64,000 nucleotides of DNA from Candidatus Pacearchaeota archaeon (GTDB taxonomy: Archaea; Nanoarchaeota; Nanoarchaeia; Pacearchaeales; GW2011-AR1), in the NCBI GenBank assembly GCA_023228065.1, contig JALOBX010000001.1, forward strand, positions 248,001-312,000, read 5' to 3'. The position numbers and the translations under genes are program-made. Of this stretch, positions 51,142 through 59,060 are shown piece by piece; position 1 is the first letter of the stretch; the number at the start of each line of letters is the position of its first letter. The notes below the pieces were generated by a model, which saw nothing but the letters and a program-made list of their open reading frames with translations, was not told the DNA's origin and did no database searches.

Positions 51142-52637
51142 CTGAAACAAAAACCTATTATGAAAATCAATTAGAAATTTTAAATTCTATTGATAATCTT
51201 GAAGGAAAAAAGAAATTTTTACAATCCATTGATTATTCTAATAAAATTGAAAAGGATTCGGATTCGGTTTTGATTAGGGATTTTGGAGTTTTCCTTGAAG
51301 GGATTGAATCGGGGGTTCTGAAAGAAAAGAAAGAAGAAATAAAAAATTATTCTTGGGAAAATATTATTGATGAAATTGGAAAAAAGCATATTGGGGATAA
51401 TGAATCCAAAGAAGTAATTTTTTTATGTGGAATTGGTAGAAAAGTTATAAATAAAAAACCTTATTCCTTTAATGTCTTAGTGCTCGATAAAAGTGGTGCT
51501 GGAAAAGACAATGAAACAGGAGCAGTAACAAAATTATTCCCAAAAGAAGATGTAGAAACTTATTCAAGAATAACATCTAAGTCATTGAATTATCTTCATT
51601 CCTTAGATAATGAACCTGACTATACATACGATGGAAAAATAATATATCTAAAAGAAATTACAGATGAGATTTTGAATAATGAAGTTATGAAAGAATTTAC
51701 ATCTGGAGATGAGGATATTTCTAAAGTTGTTATTACTATGCAAAAAGGATTAGGAGCAGAAATAAAGGAAGTTAGAGGTCATCCTTGTGTTTTTTGCACA
51801 ACCGCAACAACGATTCCTATAGAAGAGATAAGAAATAGATTCAATATTGTTAAATTAGATTTGAGTGAAGAACAAACTAGGAGAACTTTTCTTAAAGAAG
51901 CAGAAAAATATGACCCTAGTAAATTGAATTTTTTAAAAAATTTAAAATCTTATGAAGTTGAGATTCCAGAAAATTTATTTAATTTTATTGTTAATGTATT
52001 TCCTAAAAATAAAGTTCGATACAGGAGGGACTTTCAAAGATTTTTAGATTTTATAAAAGCAGTAACTTTATTTAATCAATCTAAAAGACAATGTAATGGT
52101 GGTTCTGTTTTGATAGCTGAAACAGAAGATTATGATAAAGCAAAAGATATTTTTATCAATGCTTTTTCTACTTGTTCGGATATACCGCTAAAAGATATAG
52201 ATGAAAGAATAGTTCGACTTCTTGAAAAAACTGATGTTCCTATGTCTGCAAAAGCAATTACTGATGAACTTGGGGGAGTAATATCATTACAAGGATTATA
52301 TCCGCACTTGAGAAATTTAGTGGTCAAAGAAATCCTTAACGAATTAACAGATAGAATTGGTGGTTATGTTATTACCCAGTATGTTTTATCTGTTGAATTT
52401 AAAGACAAGAGACCTTTTACTTTACCTAATTATTATTCTAAAAATCAAGAAGTTATTAAAGATAATAAAGATAATAAAGATAATAAAGATAATAAAGATA
52501 ATAAAGATAAAGATGTAAATATTTCAATAAAAGATACTAATTTTGAAAAAAGTGCAGAATTACATATACAAAAAGGTGCTTTAACATCTTTAACATCTTT
52601 AACATCTCCAGAAATGGAAGGAGATTCTACAATATGA
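51138..52637 (+). CDS. Replication-type P-loop ATPase with winged-helix C-terminus
   Basis: 499 residues. FNVLVLDKSGAGKDNETGAVTKLFP (about 111-135) is a Walker A-like loop in which Asp stands where Ser/Thr is normal, and GKIIYLKEITDE (about 172-183) is a Walker B-like strand. The ARVHPC/TTATTIP and NRFNIVKLDLSEEQTRR segments suit sensor and arginine regions of phage-type AAA ATPases. The C-terminal part (AKAITDELGGVISLQGLYPHLRNLVVKEIL) looks like a winged helix. Two low-complexity repeats follow: NKD repeated five times and LTS repeated three times. Probably the helicase/initiator of the element; which reaction is not proven. Confidence 0.7.
   Translation: MTETKTYYENQLEILNSIDNLEGKKKFLQSIDYSNKIEKDSDSVLIRDFGVFLEGIESGVLKEKKEEIKNYSWENIIDEIGKKHIGDNESKEVIFLCGIGRKVINKKPYSFNVLVLDKSGAGKDNETGAVTKLFPKEDVETYSRITSKSLNYLHSLDNEPDYTYDGKIIYLKEITDEILNNEVMKEFTSGDEDISKVVITMQKGLGAEIKEVRGHPCVFCTTATTIPIEEIRNRFNIVKLDLSEEQTRRTFLKEAEKYDPSKLNFLKNLKSYEVEIPENLFNFIVNVFPKNKVRYRRDFQRFLDFIKAVTLFNQSKRQCNGGSVLIAETEDYDKAKDIFINAFSTCSDIPLKDIDERIVRLLEKTDVPMSAKAITDELGGVISLQGLYPHLRNLVVKEILNELTDRIGGYVITQYVLSVEFKDKRPFTLPNYYSKNQEVIKDNKDNKDNKDNKDNKDKDVNISIKDTNFEKSAELHIQKGALTSLTSLTSPEMEGDSTI
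52453..52511 (+). repeat. Microsatellite in the ATPase gene
   Basis: A 9-base unit (GATAATAAA) repeated about five times gives NKD-NKD-NKD in the protein. A second short tandem of TTAACATCT at about 52582-52608 gives LTS-LTS-LTS. Length variation would stay in frame. Confidence 0.8.
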
Positions 52638-52813
52638 TATTCAATTATGAAACCACTGGGGGTGATTCAGAAATGTTGAACACTATTAAGAAATGTAGCA
52701 GTTGTGGAATTTATTGTGATTCAAGTTTCATATATTGGAATCCCATCAATCAAAAAGAAACTTGTTTCTTTGAACTTGTTAAAAGAAAAAGAGGGGAAGA
52801 GAATGATAAATAA
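52634..52813 (+). CDS. Small zinc-finger-like protein (1)
   Basis: 59 residues, MIFNYETTGG, then KKCSSCGIYCDSSFIYWNP and a late ETC. Cysteines at about 21, 24, 28 and 44 could hold zinc. The ATG overlaps the ATPase stop (ATGA). The next small gene overlaps its stop. Function unknown. Confidence 0.55.
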   Translation: MIFNYETTGGDSEMLNTIKKCSSCGIYCDSSFIYWNPINQKETCFFELVKRKRGEENDK

Positions 52814-52958
52814 ACTAAAACACTTACCAAAATTCAAAAAGTATTGTATAAATTGCGAAAAAGAAACAGAAATACAATTTGAAGGTAATAAAGGATATTG
52901 TAAAAGATGTGGAAGAGAAGAAACTTACAATTTAAGACAAACAAAGGAAAGAAGATGA
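52803..52958 (+). CDS. Small zinc-ribbon protein (2)
   Basis: 51 residues from MINKLKHLPKFKKYCINCEKETEIQ. CINC ... CKRC (about 15-18 and 32-35) forms a CxxC/CxxC ribbon resembling a DNA-binding ribbon. A longer frame begins at 52704 but overlaps the preceding gene in another frame. Overlaps the next start by ATGA. Confidence 0.6.
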   Translation: MINKLKHLPKFKKYCINCEKETEIQFEGNKGYCKRCGREETYNLRQTKERR

Positions 52959-53218
52959 AAATTCAAGAACAAAGGAGAAAATGGTATGAAAGAAATAAGG
53001 AATTTTTAAGAGCATTTGAAAGTAGTTTACCTTTTTTAGTGTATAGGAGTCAGAGGACAAGATGTTTAAGACTCCAGAGAGAACTAAATTACGAGAAATC
53101 AATCTTGGGAAGATATTATACTAAAATGAAAGAAGCCAAAGAACAATTTAAACAAAATCAAACAAAACAAAAGGAGGAAATTAAAAAAAGAAGCGTAGAA
53201 CAAGGAAAATCCTCGTAA
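52955..53218 (+). CDS. Small basic coiled-coil protein
   Basis: 87 residues from MKIQEQRRKWYERNKEF. Charged throughout with a long helix in the second half (KMKEAKEQFKQNQTKQKEEIKKRSVEQGK). ATGA overlap with the previous gene. Unknown role; nucleic-acid-binding or structural. Confidence 0.5.
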   Translation: MKIQEQRRKWYERNKEFLRAFESSLPFLVYRSQRTRCLRLQRELNYEKSILGRYYTKMKEAKEQFKQNQTKQKEEIKKRSVEQGKSS

Positions 53219-53312
53219 AACAAGGGTTTTGTTAAAATTTCAATTTTAATATTATATATACTTAGGGTTAGAATGAACGACAATGTCCGCAATCCAATAA
53301 AGAGAAAAAAAG

Positions 53313-53699
53313 ATGATAACACAATTTAAAAAAAGAAGATTTCAGAAACTAATCCATGATGGAATTTCAATTGAAGAGATTAGAGAACTCCCTTTATTCA
53401 ATGATGAGTCCTTAACCTTAACAGAGTTTAACACATTAGCACGAGGGGATAAAACTTTCACACCTAAAGAAGAACCTTACATACAAAAACCAGTAGAGTA
53501 TTTCAAAGAAGCCATTCAAGTAAAGAACCCTTACCCATCAATATCCTTTAGATGTCCTAAGAAATTAAAAGAAAGGTGGATAAGATTTATTGATTCACAA
53601 ACAGCGGGGAGATATAACAAACAAAAACAAGCACCATTCTTAATTGAAATGCTAACAGACTATTTAGATAAACATTCAGTTCCAGAAGATGACGAATAA
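53313..53699 (+). CDS. Hypothetical DNA-binding-like protein
   Basis: 128 residues, basic N-terminus (MITQFKKRRFQKLIHDGISIEEIREL, helix-turn-helix-like), a hinge with many prolines (KNPYPSISFRCPKKLKERW), and a C-terminal helix (FLIEMLTDYLDKH). Coding and own leader (ATG about 58 bases after the TATATATA-like box at 53251). No family recognised. Confidence 0.5.
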   Translation: MITQFKKRRFQKLIHDGISIEEIRELPLFNDESLTLTEFNTLARGDKTFTPKEEPYIQKPVEYFKEAIQVKNPYPSISFRCPKKLKERWIRFIDSQTAGRYNKQKQAPFLIEMLTDYLDKHSVPEDDE

Positions 53700-53721
53700 T
53701 GCTTCATCAAATCACAACCAC

Positions 53722-53742
53722 GCCCCAGACTTCAAATGGGGC
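53722..53742 (+). terminator. GC hairpin between small genes
   Basis: GCCCC-agacttcaaat-GGGGC, strong for this AT-rich region, between the 53313 and 53759 genes. May end or attenuate the transcript. Confidence 0.35.
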
Positions 53743-53758
53743 TTCATACTAAATTAAA

Positions 53759-53947
53759 ATGAAAGAACAAAAAAAAGTATTTACGAATTTCCAGATGCCT
53801 ATGAAACTTTATAAGAAACTTGTAGATAGAATGCTGAAAGATGGATTCACTTCAGAGTTGGAAACTAAATCATACATTAATTATATTTTAGGGTTACAAT
53901 TAAATAAAGATGACAGAACAAAACAAAAAAGAAAAGAAAAAGTTTAA
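53759..53947 (+). CDS. Ribbon-helix-helix-like protein
   Basis: 62 residues, MKEQKKVFTNFQMPMKLYKKLVDRMLKDGFTS. Strand, then a helix with the RHH-type pattern; basic tail KQKRKEKV. Similar style to the 54468 protein, both possibly dimeric DNA binders. Confidence 0.5.
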   Translation: MKEQKKVFTNFQMPMKLYKKLVDRMLKDGFTSELETKSYINYILGLQLNKDDRTKQKRKEKV

Positions 53948-54038
53948 TCCATTTGTCTTTGTTATGATGAGGGACTTTGGAATGGGAGAGAAAGAAGCAA
54001 AAAAATTTATGGAGAAACTAAGATGGAAAGGGGAATAA
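53910..54038 (+). CDS. Small hypothetical protein
   Basis: 42 residues, MTEQNKKEKKKFNPFVFVMMRDFGMGEKEAKKFMEKLRW. Overlaps the 53759 stop. Basic with a hydrophobic patch. No family. Confidence 0.4.
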   Translation: MTEQNKKEKKKFNPFVFVMMRDFGMGEKEAKKFMEKLRWKGE

Positions 54039-54202
54039 GAAATAGATTAAGAAACAATCCATTAAGCAAACCTTGTTCAAGTTGTCCGCTTGGGCAAATG
54101 GGAGAATGTGTAGGTTGCATATTTAACAGAATGACAATTCCTAATATAAATAATCGGGAGGTAAAAATATGGATGACACAAACACTAATGAGAACAAGAT
54201 AG
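54023..54202 (+). CDS. Small zinc-finger-like protein (3)
   Basis: 59 residues, MERGIRNRLRNNPLSKPCSSCPLGQMGECVGC. Cysteine pairs at CSSC and CVGC (about 18-21, 29-32) form a compact four-cysteine motif. Overlaps both neighbours. Unknown role. Confidence 0.5.
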   Translation: MERGIRNRLRNNPLSKPCSSCPLGQMGECVGCIFNRMTIPNINNREVKIWMTQTLMRTR

Positions 54203-54471
54203 AAACACTTTCCAAAGGAACAATGGAAGTAGATGAAGAAAATTTGGATGACGCAAATGAATTATTAATAAAAGGAAATATTCGAAGCTTTATTGATAAC
54301 TTAAAGAATAAAGATGGACAGGAGTCGGTGGTTCTTGAAGACAGGCATAGTGGATTAGTTATAGAATTAACAAGTAGAAAGTTTAATGTAACAGAACTTA
54401 GTGGCTTGGCTTTAGAATTAATCAAATCAATTCCTATCAAAATAAAGGAGAGGATTAGTTATATAGAATGA
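54169..54471 (+). CDS. Hypothetical acidic protein
   Basis: 100 residues, MDDTNTNENKIETL..., acidic first half then SVVLEDRHSGLVIELTSRKFNVTELSGLALELIKSIP. A GGGAGG Shine-Dalgarno-like site lies about 7-12 bases upstream, supporting this start. The stop overlaps the next start. No family. Confidence 0.55.
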   Translation: MDDTNTNENKIETLSKGTMEVDEENLDDANELLIKGNIRSFIDNLKNKDGQESVVLEDRHSGLVIELTSRKFNVTELSGLALELIKSIPIKIKERISYIE

Positions 54472-54668
54472 CATACGAAATACGATTTAATTGCTCGAAA
54501 GAACTAAAAGATTCAGTTGTTACCTTACACCAAAAGGGATTTTCTGATATTGTTAAGACCAGATTCTACGAAAAGGTTTTCTTACTCGGATGGTTTGATT
54601 TAATGACACAATTAACTAAACTCTCTGATGAGGATATGAAAATTAAATTATTGAAGTTGAGAAAATGA
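54468..54668 (+). CDS. Ribbon-helix-helix-like protein upstream of resolvase
   Basis: 66 residues, MTYEIRFNCSKELKDSVVTLHQKGFSDIVKTRFY. Strand plus helix pattern. ATGA overlap with both the preceding and the resolvase gene. May regulate the resolvase or the operon. Confidence 0.5.
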   Translation: MTYEIRFNCSKELKDSVVTLHQKGFSDIVKTRFYEKVFLLGWFDLMTQLTKLSDEDMKIKLLKLRK

Positions 54669-55351
54669 AAGTAGCAGGAAAGATTAGATGTTCAACAAGC
54701 AAACAAGATTTAGAATCACAGAGATATGCTTTAACTGAATGGGCAAAAAGAAACAATCACGAAATAGTTTTGTTTGAGGAATTTGCAGTTTCAGGTAAAA
54801 AAGGGATAGAACAAAGACAAGGACTTCAAGACTTAATGGTAAGGATTGACAATAAAGAATTTGAGGCTCTTGCAGTTGTGGAAATTTCAAGGCTTGGTAG
54901 AAGCCTAAAAACAATTTATGAGATTGTAGACAAACTTACAAAGTTGGGAGTTAAAATAATTCTTGTAAATTCAAACACAACATTAGACTACAACACACTT
55001 GAAGGAAAGGCTTTGATTGGAGGACTTGCTCTTGCTTCTGAAATTGAATGGTGTCTGATTCAGGAAAGAAACAAAAGAGGCAGAGAAAAAATAAAGCGTG
55101 ATAAAATAAAAGTTGGAAGAAAACCAAGCGAAGAAAAGAACATTAATCTCCAAGCAGTTTTAGATTTTAAACAACAAGGGAAAGGGATAAGAGAAACGGC
55201 GAGGTTACTCAATACTTCTGCTCCAACCATTATGAGAATGTTAAGGCGTTACCATAATGCCCAATTAAGTAATGTTACAAATTCTAATCAGAATGGTATA
55301 AAAACCAATCAAAATTCGGGGGGTGTTACATTACAGCCGAAAAGTCTTTAA
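54665..55351 (+). CDS. Serine recombinase (resolvase/invertase family)
   Basis: 228 residues. KIRCSTSKQDLESQR (Ser near residue 10), GRSLKTIYEIVDKL with EISRLGRS, and ALASEIEWCLIQERNKRG are the resolvase catalytic motifs; a C-terminal HTH (QQGKGIRETARLLNTSAPTIMRMLRR) binds DNA. It ends with a Asn/Gln-rich tail. Such enzymes resolve dimers or invert segments. The element therefore has two recombinases of different families. Confidence 0.92.
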   Translation: MKVAGKIRCSTSKQDLESQRYALTEWAKRNNHEIVLFEEFAVSGKKGIEQRQGLQDLMVRIDNKEFEALAVVEISRLGRSLKTIYEIVDKLTKLGVKIILVNSNTTLDYNTLEGKALIGGLALASEIEWCLIQERNKRGREKIKRDKIKVGRKPSEEKNINLQAVLDFKQQGKGIRETARLLNTSAPTIMRMLRRYHNAQLSNVTNSNQNGIKTNQNSGGVTLQPKSL

Positions 55352-55373
55352 ATTATGGGGGGTAATAAATAAT

Positions 55374-55604
55374 ATGGGAAAAATCAATCAAGGTTTCATT
55401 TTATTTGTAGGAGCAATAGCTTATGCCGTGTTCTTATTCATAACACAATGGAATCAAATACAATATGCCCCCATAACACTTTTTGGATTTGTAATAATAA
55501 TCGGATTGGCTTTTCTCTTAGATAAATATGTGACGAGAAAGATTTATGGTGAGAAGTGGAGTTTTACTTATTCTTTAGAACAAATAATCAAGAAAACCAA
55601 TTAA
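55374..55604 (+). CDS. Small two-helix membrane protein of the element
   Basis: 76 residues from MGKINQGFILFVGAIA. Two helices (about 7-26, 33-52) and a charged end (SLEQIIKKTN). GGGGGG precedes the start. A longer frame from 55323 overlaps the resolvase. It ends convergent with the 860-residue gene, overlapping it by 17 bases. Unknown, maybe holin-like or a scaffold. Confidence 0.5.
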   Translation: MGKINQGFILFVGAIAYAVFLFITQWNQIQYAPITLFGFVIIIGLAFLLDKYVTRKIYGEKWSFTYSLEQIIKKTN

Positions 55605-58170
55605 ACTTTTTCTTTTTTTTGCTTCTTAAAATTTCTCGTTTCTCGCTTCCAGAAGATAATGAGAACCTTGCTTTTTGCACAACTCTACCAAATTCATTTT
55701 TAGATTTGGATGGACGAAACTCTAAACCTAAATTTAATCTCTCAAATGGTAATCTTCTTCCCCCAGATTCTATATATCCACTTCTCCCTAAGGTTGATTT
55801 CAAAAATGATTTAAGTTTTCCCTTTGCTTCTTGTTCGCTTTCTGTTTTAAACAATTCAATATCTGTTCCAAATCTTTTACCAAAAACCTTGTATAAATCT
55901 TTATCAGAATCTTTTCCCTTCGTCTTCTTTGGAATTGATGATAATGATAAAGGCATTAATAAAGGAAACTTCTGTTTTTGTTTAGGACTTATTTGTTTTG
56001 TTTTTGATAATAAAATTTGTCTTTGCCTTTGCTTTTGTTGTAATATTTGGCTTTGTTGGCTAATAAGCTTTGTTTCTTTCCTTTGTGCTTGTTGAGGTAT
56101 TTGTGTAGTCAAGGAGATTAACTTCTCTTCTTGTGTTGTTTTTGGTATCTGTTTTAATTTAGGTATTATTACTTCTTTCTGTTTTTCCCTTTGTGTTTGG
56201 GTTGGAATTATTTCTTGTTTTGTTTTTTGTGTTTCTGTTATTACTTGAGACTTCATAGACAAAATATTATCTGGTTTTACTTCTGTTGCACTTACAAACC
56301 CAATTAATGAGGGGGATTTTATTGTTTTTACTTTTGTTATTGTTTTCTCTGAAACTTTTTCAAGTATTGGTGCTGTTGAGAACTTTGTCTTTTGAATAGT
56401 TGATGGTTGAATAAATCCGATACCCTCTTCTACTGGCGGTTGGATATTTGCTCTAAATATTGTTCCAAAATCAGATAATTTTTTCCTTCCTGCGACAATA
56501 GAATACCTTTGTTCTTTAGGATAATATCTTAATTTATCTGTTGTCCCACCAACAAAATTAATTTTACCCCCTTCTTCTCTTGCTAATCCAAAAATATTAA
56601 ATCTTTCAATTGGTTTTTCAATATTTTTAATATTACCAACTGCACTTATTTCATATCTTCCTGTTGGAAACACAAATCCACTTTTTAGATTATATTTTCC
56701 CCTAAATATTTCCTTAATTCCCACTTTCCCATACATAGTTTCCGCTTCTAATGGTTTTATTAATTTCATTAATGGAGAATCAAGTAAATTCTTAGTTTCA
56801 TCAAAGAATAATAATCTACTTCCAACCTGTTTTCCTGTTCCAGCAGAATAAGCTTTACCAGAAACTTCAAACCCCAACACATCTAATTTTTTTCCCCCTT
56901 CTGAAAGTTTAAAAGATAATCCTCTCCCAGATTCAAACACTATCTTTTTATCGGATACTTTTGTGAATGGTTGTTTTAATTGAGTAAGATATTCAGATTT
57001 ACCAACCTTTTTATATCCATACAAAATATCAAATCCACCTTTACCTGTTTCATATCTTTTTCCAACATATTGGGTTGGTGTTTCTTGAAATATTTTAAAT
57101 TCTTTTTTTAATTGAACGCCTTTTATTTGACTTCTTAATCCAAAAGCACCAAAGCCAATTTGTGCAATAGGCAATAATAACCCCGCTTGTTTTGGTAATC
57201 CCATAGATTCCGCACCCGCATAAAGTTCTTCTCTTGGTTTCTTAAAAAAAATACTCTCTGCACCTGTCATAATTACAACAACATTTCCAGCAAGGGAAAA
57301 ATAGGGGATTGTTTGAACAACATCACTTAAAGCTTCTTTTGTTATTCCTGTTTTAATTTCTTCTCTATACCTTTTTTCTTCTGAAGTGACATATGGTTCA
57401 AATTGTTTAGTCTTTGGATTATATTGTCCAGTTCCTCTTATTTCATAAGGTAGATAATCTGCACTTCCTAATCTTTGAGTTTTAACAATACCTTTACTTT
57501 TTTCTCCCGTATATTTTAGACTTCCAGAAACAACTCCATAATCTTTTACATAATCTTGATAAGTTGATGGTTGTTTTGATGTTTCTAATACATTAAACTC
57601 TTCTTTTGGTTGGGATTTAATATTCCCAGAATATCTACTAAAATTATTTGTGGCTTGTAAAATCTTATTATATTCGGACTTACCTATTGTTGCACCGATT
57701 GGTTTTCCTGTTATTCTTGCAACTTCTGGATTTGTAACCACAGAAGGAACCCACGCTTCTGCTTGAATACCCTTCTTCTCGTATTCTAAATTTTTTTGTT
57801 GGATATAACTTGCTACTTCCCTTATTTTCTTTTGTTGTGCTTCACCATATCCACCCTGAACTTGTGAGTGTAAATCTTCTATTATCTTTCTTTCTTCAGA
57901 ACTAAATCCAGAAGTATCTCCCCACATAATTGCTTGGTAATATCTTTCTGTTCCCCTTGGTATATTACTTTCTCCTTTTCCAGAGATAGCCATTTTTGCG
58001 GCTGTATAAAGTGCCTTGCTTCTTTCATCTTCCACTTCTTGAGAAACCTGTTGTGTTTGAGATTCTCTTAATTGTGTAGATGCTCTTTGGGCTATCTTTC
58101 TAGCTTGTGCTTGTAATTGTGAAGCACGAGTTGTTGCACCTCTTAATGATGTTTGTGAAATTGAAACCAT
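55588..58170 (-). CDS. Very large element-encoded protein of unknown function
   Basis: 860 residues. N-terminal about 1-120 is helical and Gln/Arg/Ala-rich (SQLQAQARKIAQRASTQ, KKIREVASYIQQKN). The middle has hydrophobic segments (about 290-320 and 335-350, SLAGNVVVIMTGAESIFF and LLLPIAQIGFGAFG), then a long beta-rich part (410-600). Residues 650-740 form a Gln/Lys/Thr-rich linker (QAQRKETKLISQQSQILQQ), followed by a lysine-rich C-terminus. I recognise no family. Size, repeats of polar linkers and position at the end of a late-like operon suggest a structural or injection protein; this is inference. Confidence 0.55.
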   Translation of the reverse strand: MVSISQTSLRGATTRASQLQAQARKIAQRASTQLRESQTQQVSQEVEDERSKALYTAAKMAISGKGESNIPRGTERYYQAIMWGDTSGFSSEERKIIEDLHSQVQGGYGEAQQKKIREVASYIQQKNLEYEKKGIQAEAWVPSVVTNPEVARITGKPIGATIGKSEYNKILQATNNFSRYSGNIKSQPKEEFNVLETSKQPSTYQDYVKDYGVVSGSLKYTGEKSKGIVKTQRLGSADYLPYEIRGTGQYNPKTKQFEPYVTSEEKRYREEIKTGITKEALSDVVQTIPYFSLAGNVVVIMTGAESIFFKKPREELYAGAESMGLPKQAGLLLPIAQIGFGAFGLRSQIKGVQLKKEFKIFQETPTQYVGKRYETGKGGFDILYGYKKVGKSEYLTQLKQPFTKVSDKKIVFESGRGLSFKLSEGGKKLDVLGFEVSGKAYSAGTGKQVGSRLLFFDETKNLLDSPLMKLIKPLEAETMYGKVGIKEIFRGKYNLKSGFVFPTGRYEISAVGNIKNIEKPIERFNIFGLAREEGGKINFVGGTTDKLRYYPKEQRYSIVAGRKKLSDFGTIFRANIQPPVEEGIGFIQPSTIQKTKFSTAPILEKVSEKTITKVKTIKSPSLIGFVSATEVKPDNILSMKSQVITETQKTKQEIIPTQTQREKQKEVIIPKLKQIPKTTQEEKLISLTTQIPQQAQRKETKLISQQSQILQQKQRQRQILLSKTKQISPKQKQKFPLLMPLSLSSIPKKTKGKDSDKDLYKVFGKRFGTDIELFKTESEQEAKGKLKSFLKSTLGRSGYIESGGRRLPFERLNLGLEFRPSKSKNEFGRVVQKARFSLSSGSEKREILRSKKKKKFNWFS

Positions 58171-58171
58171 T

Positions 58172-58597
58172 TTATTTAATATTTAAAGGACAAGATTTAC
58201 CTAATGAACTATTTGGGATTAAAGTTATGTTACCATCAATATCTCTCAAATAATTCTTTGAAATTAACTCTTTTAGTTGTTTAACAGATTTAACACCGAC
58301 ATATTTATTCTGGTCTATTTCCCAAGTTGGAAAGGTATCAATCCCTTTAGTGAAACAAAGATTTCTATTCTCTTCTTTGTAACAATCAATAACATTAAGA
58401 TATTTTATATTTTCCCTGAATAAATCTGTTTGGATTTTACAATGAGAACAACCATCAAGAACATACAAAGAAGTTCTTTCTCCAATAAATATAGAATCTT
58501 CCACAGATGGAGTTGAAGAATAACTTTTCACGAACATAATTCCAGCTGATAAAAGCAATATTCCAATAACTACACATAAAGTTATTTTATTAGTCAT
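58172..58597 (-). CDS. Membrane-anchored thioredoxin-like protein of the element
   Basis: 141 residues. Anchor helix (about 6-24), then a short thioredoxin-like domain with DGCSHCKIQTDLF (CSHC) and FPTWEID. Alignment with the host protein at 6933-7301 runs nearly end to end (GCSHC, DCYKEEN/NCLEEEN, PTW, KYVGVKSVKQLKEL/KYEGVQSIEKLKEL). A tail of 18 residues is extra. Its ATG overlaps the upstream small gene. Suggests acquisition from a host lineage; possibly assists disulfide bonding of element proteins. Confidence 0.85.
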   Translation of the reverse strand: MTNKITLCVVIGILLLSAGIMFVKSYSSTPSVEDSIFIGERTSLYVLDGCSHCKIQTDLFRENIKYLNVIDCYKEENRNLCFTKGIDTFPTWEIDQNKYVGVKSVKQLKELISKNYLRDIDGNITLIPNSSLGKSCPLNIK

Positions 58598-58751
58598 TTT
58601 CTACCTCTGGAAAAATAGGCATACCCCAAACAGCCAAAGCCCTTTCCTTTGCAAGTTTCTTTTCAATCTTCCTAATAACTCTTTCATTCAAAGGACTCTT
58701 TGTATTTCTGATTCGAACTTTTGGATAATTCCCCCTATTTTGTTTTTCCAT
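58590..58751 (-). CDS. Small basic protein upstream of thioredoxin
   Basis: 53 residues, MEKQNRGNYPKVRIRNTKSPLNERVIRKIEKK. Basic, helical second half (VIRKIEKKLAKERALAVWG). Its stop overlaps the thioredoxin start (ATGACTAA). Its ATG overlaps the end of the -1 frame extension of the upstream gene. Unknown function. Confidence 0.55.
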   Translation of the reverse strand: MEKQNRGNYPKVRIRNTKSPLNERVIRKIEKKLAKERALAVWGMPIFPEVEND

Positions 58752-59060
58752 TTTTAATCATCTCCATCATTTTTCTGTCGTGTTCTCGAACATTCTTCCA
58801 ATATACTTTAATTTTTATTGGGACTAACTCTTCTGTTTGTTTTTTTTAATAGGAGTAGAACGAGAGGACACGCCACCCTCTCGTCTTTGTTTGTTAGATT
58901 GGAGAATATTAGATTTAAAGATAAAAGAATATTTTGTTTTGGATTCGGTGATTATTCCTATTACCTTTGAACTATCTTCAAGATACCAATCCTGTCCTTC
59001 TATCCAAATTTTCTTTTCTTTATTTTTTCTTTTCATTTTGTTTTTTGTTGTCCCATCCAT
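58735..59060 (-). CDS. Small protein with likely -1 frameshift extension
   Basis: The zero frame makes 78 residues (MDGTTKNKMKRKNK...), ending at 58824. The sequence A AAA AAC (minus strand, 58839-58845) is the classical -1 slippery heptamer in the correct phase. After a -1 shift the frame stays open for 34 more codons (QTEELVPIKIKVYWKNVREHDRK...), to 58735, giving about 108 residues and just overlapping the next gene's ATG. A possible start at 59036 would shorten it by 8 residues. A sequencing error in the A8 run is the alternative. Confidence 0.6.

Noticed and set aside
52453..52511. Tandem repeat as a CRISPR array
   Set aside because: The unit is 9 bases with no spacers and is in frame within a protein.
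53273..53329. 18-codon leader peptide before the 53313 gene
   Set aside because: Too short to support, and the TATA box spacing does not fit its ATG.
55556..56095. 179-codon plus-strand frame at the end of the 860-residue gene
   Set aside because: Antisense shadow of its Gln/Lys-rich tail, Phe/Leu/Cys biased.
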